64,000 nucleotides of DNA from JADLHS01 sp964561105. Its GTDB lineage: Bacteria; Verrucomicrobiota; Verrucomicrobiia; Limisphaerales; JADLHS01. The position numbers and the translations under genes were made by a program. Numbering within the stretch: position 1 is the first letter of the stretch; each line of letters starts with the position of its first letter. Location: contig CAZLOH010000021.1 in assembly GCA_964561105.1 (NCBI GenBank), positions 23,317 through 87,316 on the forward strand, given 5' to 3'. Positions 1 through 8,723 of the stretch are shown here, piece by piece. The notes below the pieces were generated by a model. The model made no database searches. It was not told where the DNA came from and was given only the letters and a program-made list of their open reading frames with translations.

Positions 1-90
1 AACGCCCAGCAGATGGGTAACACCTCAACCACTTCCACCCTGGGCGGGCGGACGGCCGGCGGCAACAGCGGCCGGGGCGTGCAATTCTAA
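1..90 (+). CDS. C-terminal end of an unidentified protein (partial)
   Basis: An open frame enters from the window edge and stops at TAA 88-90, giving 29 residues rich in Gly, Ser, Thr and Asn. It lies 26 bases upstream of the secretin-like gene, so it may belong to the same transcription unit. There is too little sequence to recognise a family, and the reading frame is inferred only from its being open to the edge and ending just before the next gene. Confidence 0.45.
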   Translation, partial: NAQQMGNTSTTSTLGGRTAGGNSGRGVQF

Positions 91-116
91 GCCATCAACG
101 ACTTGAGCAACCAACC

Positions 117-1301
117 ATGAAAACGAACTCTTTGAAAATGTCACTCGTCCACTGGGCGATTCTGATCCTGGGCCTGGCGCTCGTGCCGGCTACATTCGCC
201 CAGCCGCGCGGCGGCTTTGGTGGCTTCGGCGGCTTCGGTGGCAACCAACAAAACCGCGGCAACAATTCCTCCAGCAGCCAATACAACAACAATGGCACCG
301 TCGGCGGCGCGACGATTTATTTTGACCCGGACACCAAGAACATTGTGGTCATTTCCGATCAGCCGACGAGCATGCAGATTAGCAATGTCATCGCCGATCT
401 GGATCGTCCCAAGCCGCAGGTGCTGATCAAGGTTGTGTTCATCCAGGTCGTTCACTCGGACGGGTTGGACCTCGGGGTGGAAGGGAATTTTGGCAATAGT
501 TTCGGCAATTCCATGACCGGCACCGTTGCCAACGTGTTTGGGCAAAACGGGCTTAACAGTCTTACCACGAACTTCAATGCCGTGCCGCCAATGGCGGTCC
601 CCGCGTTGACGCAAGCCTCTCCCGGCGCCGGTTTGTACCAAATCCTGGGCTCGGACTTCCAGGCCACGCTGCGCGCCATTGCCACCTCGGGCAAGGCGGA
701 ACTCCTATCCCGCCCCTCCATCCTCGCGCGTGATGGTCAGCCCGCTACCATCACCGTCGGCCAGTCGGTGCCGCTGATCACCTCGGTCACCTTCGCCGGT
801 GTCTCGGCCACCCCGGTGAACAATGTCACCTACACCGACGTTGGCATCATTCTCAAGGTCACGCCCTACATCTCGCCCGAGGGTTACGTGGAAATGATCA
901 TCTCGCCGCAGAACTCGGCCGTGAGCAAGACGGACACCGTGCCGATCTCCGCCGGCGTCAATGCCCCGGTGATTGACATCAGTTCCGCCGACACTGTCGT
1001 CATCACGCCGGACTCGCAAACCGTCGTCATCGGCGGCTTGATGGGCAGTGGCAAGAGCAGCTCGGTGAGCAAGATTCCGCTCTTGGGCGACATCCCCTAC
1101 CTGGGCACCCTGTTCAGTCGCAAGACGACCACCGATGTCAAAACCGAGTTGCTGATCTTCCTCACGCCTCACATCGTGCAGGCCCCGTCTCAACTGACGG
1201 CCATGGCGCAGCACGAACGCGCCCACACGCTGGTCCCCAAATCCTACTCGGAACAGGAACTCGATCGGTTCTTGGAAAAAGTTCCGGTCAAGAAGGATTA
1301 G
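117..1301 (+). CDS. short secretin-family protein (type II/IV secretion GspD/PilQ-like)
   Basis: Predicted outer-membrane secretin of 394 residues. An N-terminal signal peptide (residues 1-28, hydrophobic core then A-Q) is followed by a Gly/Asn/Gln-rich linker (29-60). Next come one secretin N-type subdomain (about 65-110, NIVVISDQPTSMQ...LIKVVFIQV) and the C-terminal secretin barrel domain (about 180-365). The barrel contains the hallmark VPLI, VGIILKVTPYI, VVIGGL and IPLLGDIPYLGTLF segments. It is much shorter than GspD or PilQ (600-700 residues) because it lacks the chain of N0-N3 domains. It may be a specialised secretin or the C-terminal half of a split system. No other secretion gene is visible nearby. 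The ATG at 117 is chosen because the signal peptide follows directly. Confidence 0.85.
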   Translation: MKTNSLKMSLVHWAILILGLALVPATFAQPRGGFGGFGGFGGNQQNRGNNSSSSQYNNNGTVGGATIYFDPDTKNIVVISDQPTSMQISNVIADLDRPKPQVLIKVVFIQVVHSDGLDLGVEGNFGNSFGNSMTGTVANVFGQNGLNSLTTNFNAVPPMAVPALTQASPGAGLYQILGSDFQATLRAIATSGKAELLSRPSILARDGQPATITVGQSVPLITSVTFAGVSATPVNNVTYTDVGIILKVTPYISPEGYVEMIISPQNSAVSKTDTVPISAGVNAPVIDISSADTVVITPDSQTVVIGGLMGSGKSSSVSKIPLLGDIPYLGTLFSRKTTTDVKTELLIFLTPHIVQAPSQLTAMAQHERAHTLVPKSYSEQELDRFLEKVPVKKD

Positions 1302-1370
1302 CGGCTACGATTGAGCAAACCACGGCCGACCCGGAGCCATGCGTGAAACTGAATCCCAATTCGTGAGCGA

Positions 1371-2888
1371 ATGAACCCCGCCCGCCGCAGCAACCTGGTT
1401 TACGCCCTGCTCGTCCTGGCGTGGGTGCTCGTCCTGGGCTGGCAGATCGGAGAACACCTGCGCGTGCGTCAGCGGACGCGGGCGGAATTGATCAACCGCA
1501 CCAAGGACATTTCTTCCACCGTCGGCACCGTGCTACGCTCGCAGAGTTGGTTCGGTGTCATCTCCAAGGAACGCCTCGAATCCGCGCTCGCGGGCTTGGT
1601 GCGACCGGGCGAACTGAACGCGCTCGCCTTGCTCAATGCCGCCGGCGACGTGGTGGCTTCCGCCGGCACCAATACCGACCTTCAACCGCGCGGCACCGTG
1701 CGTCCCGCGGAACTCTGGGAGCGGGACACCGTCACCTTGGTCAACCTGGTGGATTTGGGCGCGAATGTGACGCGCGATCTCGAAGGCACGAACCCGCCCA
1801 TCGTCCTCGGCCGCGATGCCTTCCCGCACCCCGGCGATACCAATCGCCCGCCGCCCGTTCGCCACTTCAGTCCGCCACCGCCACCCACCAACGCCGCCGG
1901 CGAAATCCTGCCCCGACCCGAACACAATGACCGCGAGGGCGACCGCCGGCCACCACGCGGCGGCCCTCGTCGCTGGCGGTTTGGCCGGCCCCCGTGGATG
2001 TCCGAGGAGGATTTCAAATCCATGATCGAGCGAAAGGGCGTTCACAGTTTTCTCATCGTCATGTCCACCCAGCCCGTGCGGGCCGCGCTGAATCAGGATT
2101 TATGGTTGCGCTCGACCATTCTCGCGCTGACCACGCTGTCCGTCTTCGGCCTGGCGATGGCGTGGCGCAACCTCGCCAAGACATCCGAACTGCAGATCCG
2201 GCTCGTCCGGGCCAGCGAGTTGAACCTGCACCTCAAGGAACTGAACCTCGCCGCCGCCGGTCTGGCTCACGAAACCCGCAATCCGCTCAATATCGTGCGC
2301 GGCCTGGCCCAGATGATTTCCAAGGAGGCCGCCTTGCCCGATGAGATTCGCCAGCGTTCACGCGACATCGTGAACGAAACCGACCGTGTCACCGCGCAGC
2401 TCAACGAGTTTATCAACTACTCCCGCCCCCGCGAAGTCCGGCGCTCCGTGGTGGCGCTCGGCACGGTGATTGACGAAGTCGTGCGCACCCTCAACGTGGA
2501 CCTGGAAGAAAAGCGGATTCGGGTGAGCACCCGGGACACGCAGATCAAGATCGAAGCGGACGAACCCCTGTTGCGCCAGGCGCTGTTCAATCTGGTTCTC
2601 AACGCCATCCAGGCCCTGTCACCCGGCGGCGAAATCCAGATTGTCACGGCGCGCAACGGTTCGGAAGCAACGCTCGAAGTCAGCGACAACGGCCCCGGCG
2701 TGCCGCCCGAACGCCGCGCCGAAATTTTCAAACCCTACTTCACCACCAACGAAAAGGGCACCGGCCTGGGTCTGGCCGTCGTCCAGCAGATCGTCCTGGC
2801 GCACGGCTGGGAAATTGAATGTCACGCGAACGAACCTCACGGCGCCCGCTTCCGAATCACGCATTTGAAACTGGCCGCCAACGGTTGA
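1371..2888 (+). CDS. membrane sensor histidine kinase
   Basis: Two-component sensor kinase of 505 residues. A transmembrane helix at about 9-26 and a second at about 246-265 bracket a periplasmic sensor region. That region contains a very Pro/Arg-rich stretch (150-210) and is not a recognisable PAS or Cache domain. The HisKA box is at about 295-310 (GLAHETRNPLNIV, phosphoacceptor H300). The HATPase region follows, with an N box (NLVLNAIQAL, about 407-416), G1 (DNGPGV, 439-444) and G2 (GTGLGLA, 463-469). The kinase core is complete. No response regulator is adjacent, so it is an orphan kinase whose partner is elsewhere. It lies 69 bases after the secretin gene on the same strand. Confidence 0.9.
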   Translation: MNPARRSNLVYALLVLAWVLVLGWQIGEHLRVRQRTRAELINRTKDISSTVGTVLRSQSWFGVISKERLESALAGLVRPGELNALALLNAAGDVVASAGTNTDLQPRGTVRPAELWERDTVTLVNLVDLGANVTRDLEGTNPPIVLGRDAFPHPGDTNRPPPVRHFSPPPPPTNAAGEILPRPEHNDREGDRRPPRGGPRRWRFGRPPWMSEEDFKSMIERKGVHSFLIVMSTQPVRAALNQDLWLRSTILALTTLSVFGLAMAWRNLAKTSELQIRLVRASELNLHLKELNLAAAGLAHETRNPLNIVRGLAQMISKEAALPDEIRQRSRDIVNETDRVTAQLNEFINYSRPREVRRSVVALGTVIDEVVRTLNVDLEEKRIRVSTRDTQIKIEADEPLLRQALFNLVLNAIQALSPGGEIQIVTARNGSEATLEVSDNGPGVPPERRAEIFKPYFTTNEKGTGLGLAVVQQIVLAHGWEIECHANEPHGARFRITHLKLAANG

Positions 2889-2892
2889 TGCC

Positions 2893-3810
2893 TCACTGGC
2901 CCGCGGCCGACACGATTTCCGCCGTCAACTCCTCCGGCGTCCACTTGTTCTCGGCGTAAATCTTCTGCACCCGCCCCTGCGCATCCACCACCACCGTTCG
3001 CAGATTGTGGCTGATCCCACCACCCGGTTCATGCCAGAACTGCATCCCCACCTGCTCGCTCAACGCCGTGATGTCAATCAGCTTGCCCGTCAGAAAGCTC
3101 CAGCGCGCCGGGTTCGCGTGGTAGTTGGCCGCGTAATCCTTCAGTCGCTCGGGCGTGTCGTAGTCGGGATCAAACGTGAACGTCAGCAGATGCCAGTTCG
3201 TCGGTCCGTTCGCCCGGGCGAGCAAGGCGTCCTGCACGTCGCGAAAATGATTCGACATCAGCGGGCAAAACGTCGGGAACGGGCAACGCGTGAAGATGAA
3301 GGTGAACGCCAGCGCCTGACCACGAAACTGGCCCAGACTCACCGCTTGTCCGAGTTGATTGGTGAACGCATAATCGGGCAGCGCGTCCCCGACCTTCAAA
3401 GGTTCGACATCCCGCACGATGCGCAGGCCCGTGGCGGCGGGTGGCTCGTTCACCGGAGCCCCGCCGACCTTCTTGATTTGATCCACCCATCCGTCCCGCT
3501 CGGTGACGGTCAGACGGAACGTCACAGCGTCGCCCGCCTGCAACCCGGCCAGCTCGTTCGTATCCTTCACGTCGAACGGCATCGTCATCGCCGGCATGTA
3601 ACCGGGAATGTCTTCGTGCCGGATGCGGACGGTCTTCTCCGCCGGCAACACGTCCACAATTTTGCCGTTGACGTGAAACACCTGCACGTTCGTGTCGGCC
3701 ACGGCGGACGCGGCGTGGTCCGCCGCCGGAGCGGCCTCCGGTGATTTCGGGGCGCAAGCGGTGACGACCAGCAACGAACTCAAACTGAGCAGGCAAAACC
3801 AGCGTTTCAT
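2893..3810 (-). CDS. CusF-like/SCO1-SenC copper lipoprotein
   Basis: Predicted periplasmic, membrane-anchored lipoprotein of 305 residues involved in copper delivery or cytochrome oxidase assembly. The ATG at 3810 is chosen over an upstream in-frame start because a lipoprotein signal follows at once (lipobox VTAC, Cys19). Residues about 43-115 form a CusF-like copper-binding domain (MPAMTM methionine cluster, 72-77). Residues about 130-300 form a SCO1/SenC thioredoxin fold. The metal cysteines are spaced CX5C (C176 and C182, RCPFPTFCPLMS) rather than the classical CX3C, and the distal histidine is H268 (ISHNL). It is divergent from the DtxR-type regulator, with 94 bases between them, and ends 4 bases from the convergent kinase gene. 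Confidence 0.9.
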   Translation of the reverse strand: MKRWFCLLSLSSLLVVTACAPKSPEAAPAADHAASAVADTNVQVFHVNGKIVDVLPAEKTVRIRHEDIPGYMPAMTMPFDVKDTNELAGLQAGDAVTFRLTVTERDGWVDQIKKVGGAPVNEPPAATGLRIVRDVEPLKVGDALPDYAFTNQLGQAVSLGQFRGQALAFTFIFTRCPFPTFCPLMSNHFRDVQDALLARANGPTNWHLLTFTFDPDYDTPERLKDYAANYHANPARWSFLTGKLIDITALSEQVGMQFWHEPGGGISHNLRTVVVDAQGRVQKIYAENKWTPEELTAEIVSAAGQ

Positions 3811-3904
3811 AACGATAACCAAGATGCCGCAAGCGCGAATCGTCGGCAAGGCGGGCGTTGCGCGCCGCTTGCTTCGCCGCGGAAAGCGTGTTTAATCCCC
3901 GCAC

Positions 3905-4342
3905 ATGCCTGCGTCCACCACGCCCAGCCAGAGCGCCGAGGATTACCTCGAACGTATTCACGAACTGATCGAGGCCACGGGCCGCGCCCGCGTTGTGGAC
4001 ATCGCCTCGTCCCTCAAGGTGCGCCGGGCCTCGGTCACGAGCATGATGCAAAAACTTGGCCGCGCCGGTTTCGTGAAATACGAAAAGTATCGCGGCTTGA
4101 TGCTGACCGACCAGGGCCGCGAAGTCGCCCGCACCATTCAGCACCGACACGCCACCTTGTCCCGGTTCTTCTCCCTGTTCGACCTGGATGCCGAGACCCA
4201 GCGCGCCGACATCGAAGGCATCGAACACCATCTCAGCCCGGCCACGCTGGAGATGCTTTCGGACCTCGCGGGATTTTTTGAACGTACCCCCGAGGTTTTG
4301 AAAGCCTTCAATCAATCGCGGCAACGTGGGAAAAAATTGTGA
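3905..4342 (+). CDS. mntR: DtxR/MntR-family metal-dependent transcriptional repressor
   Basis: 145 residues. An N-terminal winged helix-turn-helix (about 10-70: AEDYLERIHELIE, RVVDIASSLKV, VTSMMQKLGRAGFV) is followed by the metal-binding and dimerisation helices (about 75-135, IQHRHATLSRFF and IEGIEHHLSP). This is the MntR-length form without the SH3-like third domain of DtxR. The family represses transport genes when Mn(II) or Fe(II) is bound. It is transcribed away from the copper SCO lipoprotein, so it could control that gene through the shared 94-base upstream region, but I saw no clear operator. The stop codon is only 10 bases from the truncated RHS reading frame, so an insertion or recombination boundary probably lies immediately downstream. 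The mntR name is by family resemblance. Confidence 0.88.
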   Translation: MPASTTPSQSAEDYLERIHELIEATGRARVVDIASSLKVRRASVTSMMQKLGRAGFVKYEKYRGLMLTDQGREVARTIQHRHATLSRFFSLFDLDAETQRADIEGIEHHLSPATLEMLSDLAGFFERTPEVLKAFNQSRQRGKKL

Positions 4343-4352
4343 ATGATCCCGG

Positions 4353-6341
4353 TTGCGCGAATCCTACGCCGGCGGCCCGCTCAACGGCCTGAACGTCACC
4401 AACGGCTGCGATCAATGCCTGCGTCGCACCAATCTTCCACTCCTATCTCCTAGCTCCCAACTCCTGACTTCTACTGCTCACGCCTACGACCCCGCCTCCC
4501 GCCTCCTGACCGTGGGCGACGGCGCCAACCGCGGCACCTACGACAATCTGGACAATTCCCCCTTGGTGGCACAAATTGCCTTCGCCACCAACGGCACGAC
4601 CGTGAGGACGACGACCAAAGCTTACGACTACCTGAACCGGCTCACGAATATCGCCTCGTCGTCGTCCTCGTTCTCGTCCGCGTTTGCTTACCAATACAAT
4701 TCAGCCAATCAGCGAACGTCCGTTACAAACGTGGACGGTAGCTACTGGGTTTACAGTTACGACTCGATGGGCCAGGTGACCGCCGGTCGGAAATATTGGG
4801 GCGACAACACCCCCGTGGCCGGGCAGCAATTCGAATACGGCTTTGATGAGATTGGCAATCGCAAGAGCACATTAACAGGCGGCGATGCCACTGGCGGGGG
4901 GCTGCGTTCTGCCACCTACACTGCCAATGCTGTGAACCAATCCACCAGCCGCACCGTGCCGGGTTACGTGGACATCCTGGGCATCGCCAATCCGACAGCC
5001 TCCGTCACCGTCAATAGTATTGCCGCGAGCCGCAAGGGCGAATATTACAATTATGCCTTGCCGGTGGTTAATACCAGTGCGTCTCAATATCCCTCGGTAA
5101 CCGTCGCTTCAACCTATGCTCCGGGTCAAAATCAGACCGGCAAAGTCTTTGTGCCTAAGACACCGGAATCGTACACCTACGACACTGACGGCAATCTCAC
5201 GCAGGATGGCCGCTGGGATTACACGTGGGACGGCGAGAACCGGTTGGTCAAGCTGCAAAGCCGGGCTGCTGGCTCACCTACCGGCTCGAAACTGAAGCTG
5301 GAATTTGCGTATGATGACAAAGGCCGGTGGATTTGGAAGAAGGTCACCAGCTTGGATACGAGCACGGTGCTATCCGAAAACAAGTTTGTGTATGACGGTT
5401 GGAATCTGGTCGGCATTCTAGCTCCTAACTCCTCGCTCCTATATTCTTTCTCATGGGGCTTGGATGCCAGTGGCTCAATGCAAGGCGCTGGCGGCGTGGG
5501 CGGATTGCTCTGGGACAAGGAGTTCGCGGCTGGCGCAGCGGTGGACGCGCATTTCGCCGCTCTGGATGGCAATGGCAATGTATCCGCTTTAGTGCGAGCC
5601 AGCGATGGCGCGGAAACGGGCCGTTACGAGTACGGTCCCTTTGGCGAGCCTGTTCGGCAGACGGGTACTTATGCGGGAATGAACCCCTTCCGGTTCAGCA
5701 CCAAATACACCGAGAACGAGTCCGGCCTGCTTTACTACGGCTATCGCTATTACAACCCTACCACCGGAAGATGGCCAAACAGAGACCCTATCGAAGAAGA
5801 AGGTGGAATCAACCTCTACGGCTTCGTTAAGAATCGTCCGACTGGCGTGATCGATTATTTAGGGTTAAACCAAATTTGCGTGGACTACTCATGCAAGTGC
5901 GTTGATCTGTCCCGCTGGACCTACTTGGAAGAAGCAGAAGCGCCTTCGGACGAAGATAAAGCTGCCGGCCGGAAAGAAGGAGCGAAGAAGCCTCGGTATT
6001 TGCCGCCCCCAGGTGGATGCGTGCATGCTGACGCGCTTTACTATCCGGGTGGTGCGGTCAAGATCGGCGATTTGGGAACTGTGTACATTACGTGCCAAGG
6101 CGGGAAGCCAACTTGGCGCGGAACTTTCACTCATCTTTTTGGCGACGGTTCGCGCTGGGAATATGGAGATCCAAATCCGCCAAAGCGCTGGCCAGCCCCA
6201 AATATCCCACCGTACAAGATTGACCCGCCCGGAGATCCGGATCGCCCAATTACGATAGGCGGCCCTGACGATCCTTATCCCTATTATCCAAAGGACTGGA
6301 TCGTGCCTGAGCGAGACAACACGCGGAAACGCAAGCAATAG
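4353..6341 (+). CDS. RHS/YD-repeat protein, 5'-truncated core with C-terminal tip 1
   Basis: 662 residues with repeated YD-type motifs (AYDPASRLLTV, YDYLNRLTNI, YNSANQRTSV, YTYDTDGNLTQDG, YTWDGENRLV). The RHS-associated core end is complete (GLLYYGYRYYNPTTGRW..RDPIEEEGG, about 452-488). RHS proteins normally exceed 1,000 residues and carry an export signal. Here there is no signal peptide and the only start is a TTG 10 bases after the mntR stop, so the 5' part has probably been lost. After the core comes a unique C-terminal tip (about 505-662), Cys-rich at first (CVDYSCKCVDLS) and Pro-rich at the end, which I cannot assign. In polymorphic toxin systems this tip is the effector. A small membrane protein gene follows after 8 bases and is a candidate immunity gene. 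Confidence 0.8.
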   Translation: MRESYAGGPLNGLNVTNGCDQCLRRTNLPLLSPSSQLLTSTAHAYDPASRLLTVGDGANRGTYDNLDNSPLVAQIAFATNGTTVRTTTKAYDYLNRLTNIASSSSSFSSAFAYQYNSANQRTSVTNVDGSYWVYSYDSMGQVTAGRKYWGDNTPVAGQQFEYGFDEIGNRKSTLTGGDATGGGLRSATYTANAVNQSTSRTVPGYVDILGIANPTASVTVNSIAASRKGEYYNYALPVVNTSASQYPSVTVASTYAPGQNQTGKVFVPKTPESYTYDTDGNLTQDGRWDYTWDGENRLVKLQSRAAGSPTGSKLKLEFAYDDKGRWIWKKVTSLDTSTVLSENKFVYDGWNLVGILAPNSSLLYSFSWGLDASGSMQGAGGVGGLLWDKEFAAGAAVDAHFAALDGNGNVSALVRASDGAETGRYEYGPFGEPVRQTGTYAGMNPFRFSTKYTENESGLLYYGYRYYNPTTGRWPNRDPIEEEGGINLYGFVKNRPTGVIDYLGLNQICVDYSCKCVDLSRWTYLEEAEAPSDEDKAAGRKEGAKKPRYLPPPGGCVHADALYYPGGAVKIGDLGTVYITCQGGKPTWRGTFTHLFGDGSRWEYGDPNPPKRWPAPNIPPYKIDPPGDPDRPITIGGPDDPYPYYPKDWIVPERDNTRKRKQ

Positions 6342-6349
6342 CAAGACGC

Positions 6350-6766
6350 TTGATGAACTCTACCGCGCCAATTATGAAGCCCCTGCCAAGATTTTTTCTT
6401 CGTTTGGGATTCGGCGGCCTCGTTGCCTTTTACGCCTTCTGGCTTATCAGTTTTTTCCGCACTTCAACTTTTGGTTTGGACTGGTCAACGTTCGCACAGC
6501 TTTCCCTCGTAATCTCAATTGGTGTTTTGCCTATCGCTTGGCTGCCATTTCGCGGCCTCACTGCTTGGCGTAAGGCTTTCGGCATGCTCGCAGTCTGCCT
6601 TTTCGCTTTCATCGCAGCAGAGGGATACAGCCGTTCTCAGGAAATCAGCGTCATCAGGCAATATGGTCTTTCTCCAGGGCAGAACATTATCGTCTCAAGG
6701 TGGTGGCCTTTCCAACACCATCATATTGCGTTCACGAGAGATTACGGGTGGTCCGGCTCTGATTGA
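6350..6766 (+). CDS. small membrane protein, candidate immunity protein for RHS tip 1
   Basis: 138 residues, no recognised family. Hydrophobic segments at about 14-33, 46-63 and 75-92 suggest three transmembrane helices, followed by a soluble C-terminal part ending near YGWSGSD. It starts 8 bases after the RHS stop codon. The base composition is more AT-rich than in the housekeeping genes, matching the RHS tip before it. Position and size fit an immunity partner of the upstream tip, but this is inference from context only. Confidence 0.6.
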   Translation: MMNSTAPIMKPLPRFFLRLGFGGLVAFYAFWLISFFRTSTFGLDWSTFAQLSLVISIGVLPIAWLPFRGLTAWRKAFGMLAVCLFAFIAAEGYSRSQEISVIRQYGLSPGQNIIVSRWWPFQHHHIAFTRDYGWSGSD

Positions 6767-6808
6767 ACACCGACTCAGCTTTCAGAACTACGCGGAGAAC
6801 CCGCGCGG

Positions 6809-6836
6809 TGTCCCGCCAAACGGTGAGAAGGAATCT
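6809..6836 (+). repeat. post-cassette direct repeat, copy 1
   Basis: A 28-base stretch (starts tgtcccgccaaacggtg, ends gaaggaatct) that recurs with few changes at 8281-8309. Each copy comes shortly after the gene following an RHS tip, so the two mark equivalent ends of RHS cassettes. Confidence 0.7.
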
Positions 6837-6933
6837 GGCTCGCCTCAGGCCGGCTCGATAGCAGGTCGGCCACCCGCGCCTGCCGCACAGCCCTGGACGC
6901 TGCGTCTTCGCTGCGGAGTGCGGCACGGAGGCG

Positions 6934-7734
6934 GTGGAGCGGAGCGACAGTATGATAACGATGCGGATACAACTACAACGACGCGATGAAATCAGCCCCG
7001 GCTGCGGAAACGACCATCGGGCCGGGCGAATTACAGTTACACCGCCCCGCCGTCACCCCTCCTGCCGGAGGCGCGACCAAGTTCATATCAGAGAATGGCC
7101 AAGCCGCGATCCAGTCGCCGAACGCGGAGGACTCAATCTTTTGGCATTCGCAGGCAACGAGCTAGTTAACATGGTCGATAATCTCCGTCTTAAATTGTCC
7201 AAGGATGGAGGAGCGAAGGCCATCAACGACGAACTTAGTAGTCTTCAGGCCGCTTGTGACAAGCGGCGCGGATTCTTTCACTGTTGTTCCAAGAAGCATT
7301 GCAACCAGGAAGCTGCACAGTTGGTTCAACTCCTTGCTGATGCTTGGAAGAGGAATTATGGGAGTGGACCGCACGACGATAACGCGCCAGGGAGTGACAC
7401 TGTTGGTGGGTATTTTTGTTGGGACTGGGCCACAATCTTTCAGAACGCAGCATCGAGCACGAAGTTCAAATGCTTTTCGTTTGAAATAGGAATGGCAGTA
7501 ACAGCCGCCACACCGCAGGGAACGCCTGTTCATTACTACTTGGAAGTCTATGCGTGTAAGAGGCACAAGGATAAGTTCAGGATTTCGTTCGATGACGGCT
7601 TTTACGGCGGAGATCCTTATCACACTGGGCCGTTCCCACCGCCAGGAGGCCCTTACGATGACACCAATCCTCCGTGGCCAGTTCCGCCTGGTCGGGGAGC
7701 TCCTTTCACCCCAGCACCAACATCAGCACCCTGA
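6934..7734 (+). pseudogene. orphan RHS C-terminal tip 2 (papain-like candidate toxin), core missing
   Basis: 266-codon frame. Only the last piece of an RHS core is present (REWPSRDPVAERGGLNLLAF, residues 53-72), followed by a unique tip (84-266). The first 50 residues come from a repeated DNA segment (6979-7075) in what looks like a non-native frame, so this is a displaced tip rather than a functional start. The tip has Cys-rich segments (FFHCCSKKHC) and three spaced motifs: GYFCWDWATIF (C162), PVHYYLEVY (H200) and ISFDDGF (D220/D221). Their order and hydrophobic surroundings resemble a papain/NlpC-like Cys-His-Asp site. I infer a cysteine peptidase or amidase-like effector, not shown. A small secreted-protein gene follows after 8 bases. 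Confidence 0.65.
6979..7075 (+). repeat. RHS-cassette joining repeat, copy 1
   Basis: A segment of about 97 bases, nearly identical to 8751-8847 (constant offset 1,772). In both places it sits immediately before the truncated RHS core end (REW.SRDP) of an orphan tip. It probably served as the homology arm, or recorded the junction, when tips were displaced. Confidence 0.85.
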
Positions 7735-7742
7735 TAAAGAGC

Positions 7743-8273
7743 ATGATTCAAACTATCCATCGTTCGGCCACATGGGGTGCAATCCTGTGCGCAGTTCTCT
7801 TCGTTATGAAATCAAACGCTGCGGAAAAAGTTGGCGATCCTCTCGTGATCGAATGGACGAATTTGGCGGGAGACAAATGGTCATACCATTTACGCGGGAT
7901 CACGGATAAAGCCATCCAGGTCGAACTCCAAACCAATGGGCGTTCGTTCGTAGTTCAAACAAATCACTTCAAAGGTGGAATGAGCGAATTGCTGAAACTC
8001 GCTCAGGCTACCATCGGTGAAATCTCGACAAATCAACCACGCATCACGGTCGGGAAAACCAAATGCAAGTTGAGCGTCAAGGTTGCGGAGGAAGCCTCAG
8101 AACGACAAACGTCCATCGAAGGCGATTTGAAACCTCTACTGGACTATTTTTACAGCAATCCAAATGTGCGCAAGCTGCGGGGCTTTGTCTCGGAAGACTT
8201 ACCGAAGAAATATCGTTTGGTGGATGAACCTGGCCCGTTGAAACAAATCATTAGTCCTCCGGCAAAGAATTAA
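7743..8273 (+). CDS. secreted protein of unknown function, candidate immunity protein for RHS tip 2
   Basis: 176 residues with a probable Sec signal peptide (residues 1-24, hydrophobic GAILCAVLFVMKSNA then AEK). The mature part of about 150 residues is charged and matches no family I recognise. Downstream of the orphan RHS tip and on the same strand, it could be a periplasmic immunity protein. The ATG at 7743 is preferred to an upstream in-frame start at 7674, which would overlap the tip and place the signal peptide inside the protein. The lower GC content matches tip 2. Confidence 0.6.
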   Translation: MIQTIHRSATWGAILCAVLFVMKSNAAEKVGDPLVIEWTNLAGDKWSYHLRGITDKAIQVELQTNGRSFVVQTNHFKGGMSELLKLAQATIGEISTNQPRITVGKTKCKLSVKVAEEASERQTSIEGDLKPLLDYFYSNPNVRKLRGFVSEDLPKKYRLVDEPGPLKQIISPPAKN

Positions 8274-8723
8274 TCCCGGCTGTCCCGCACAAACGGTGTG
8301 AAGGAATCTAGCGGCGCCGCGCCGGAGTGGGTCGGCCACCAACCACGCTGCGCTTGATGGCGAATACAAAATCTCAGATCGCAGATACGGCGCAGGCCGC
8401 CGCGCCGCCTGGGCGCTCCCTCAGCTTCGTCGGCCGGCCACCCACCACGTGACGCTTGAGGGCAAATGCAAAATCTCAAATCGCAGATGCGACGAGGGCT
8501 GGCCGCCGGGGACGCAGGGTCATCTGCAGATCATGCGGGAACTGGCTTCAGAAGGTGGGGCGAGGCTACTGGCGAGCCGCCGAGGGTTGAAATCGCGGCC
8601 GAATTCAGCTCGCGAGTACGCTCGCCCTACCCACCGGCGGCTTCTGAAATTCGTGTTCGTTTGAGGTTGCCGGGAGGTTTGGAGCGTGATTAAGTCCCAG
8701 CGTTCACTGGGTGGAATGAAGGC
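8274..8723. other. 450-base gap with degenerate repeats between RHS cassettes
   Basis: I see no gene here. It holds the second post-cassette repeat (8281-8309). It also holds an imperfect tandem repeat of about 38 bases at 101-base spacing (8350-8387 and 8451-8488, both containing caaaatctca.atcgcagat). At 8554-8578 there is a member of the palindrome family also seen at 41521-41545 and in 62246-62314. It reads as accumulated recombination debris. Confidence 0.6.
8281..8309 (+). repeat. post-cassette direct repeat, copy 2
   Basis: Second copy of the repeat at 6809-6836, located 7 bases after the stop codon of the candidate immunity gene of tip 2. It differs by a one-base insertion and a couple of substitutions. 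Confidence 0.7.

Noticed and set aside
141..641. Long minus-strand open frame across the secretin gene
   Set aside because: High-GC shadow frame; Arg/His/Gly-rich composition without domains, lying opposite a clear secretin.
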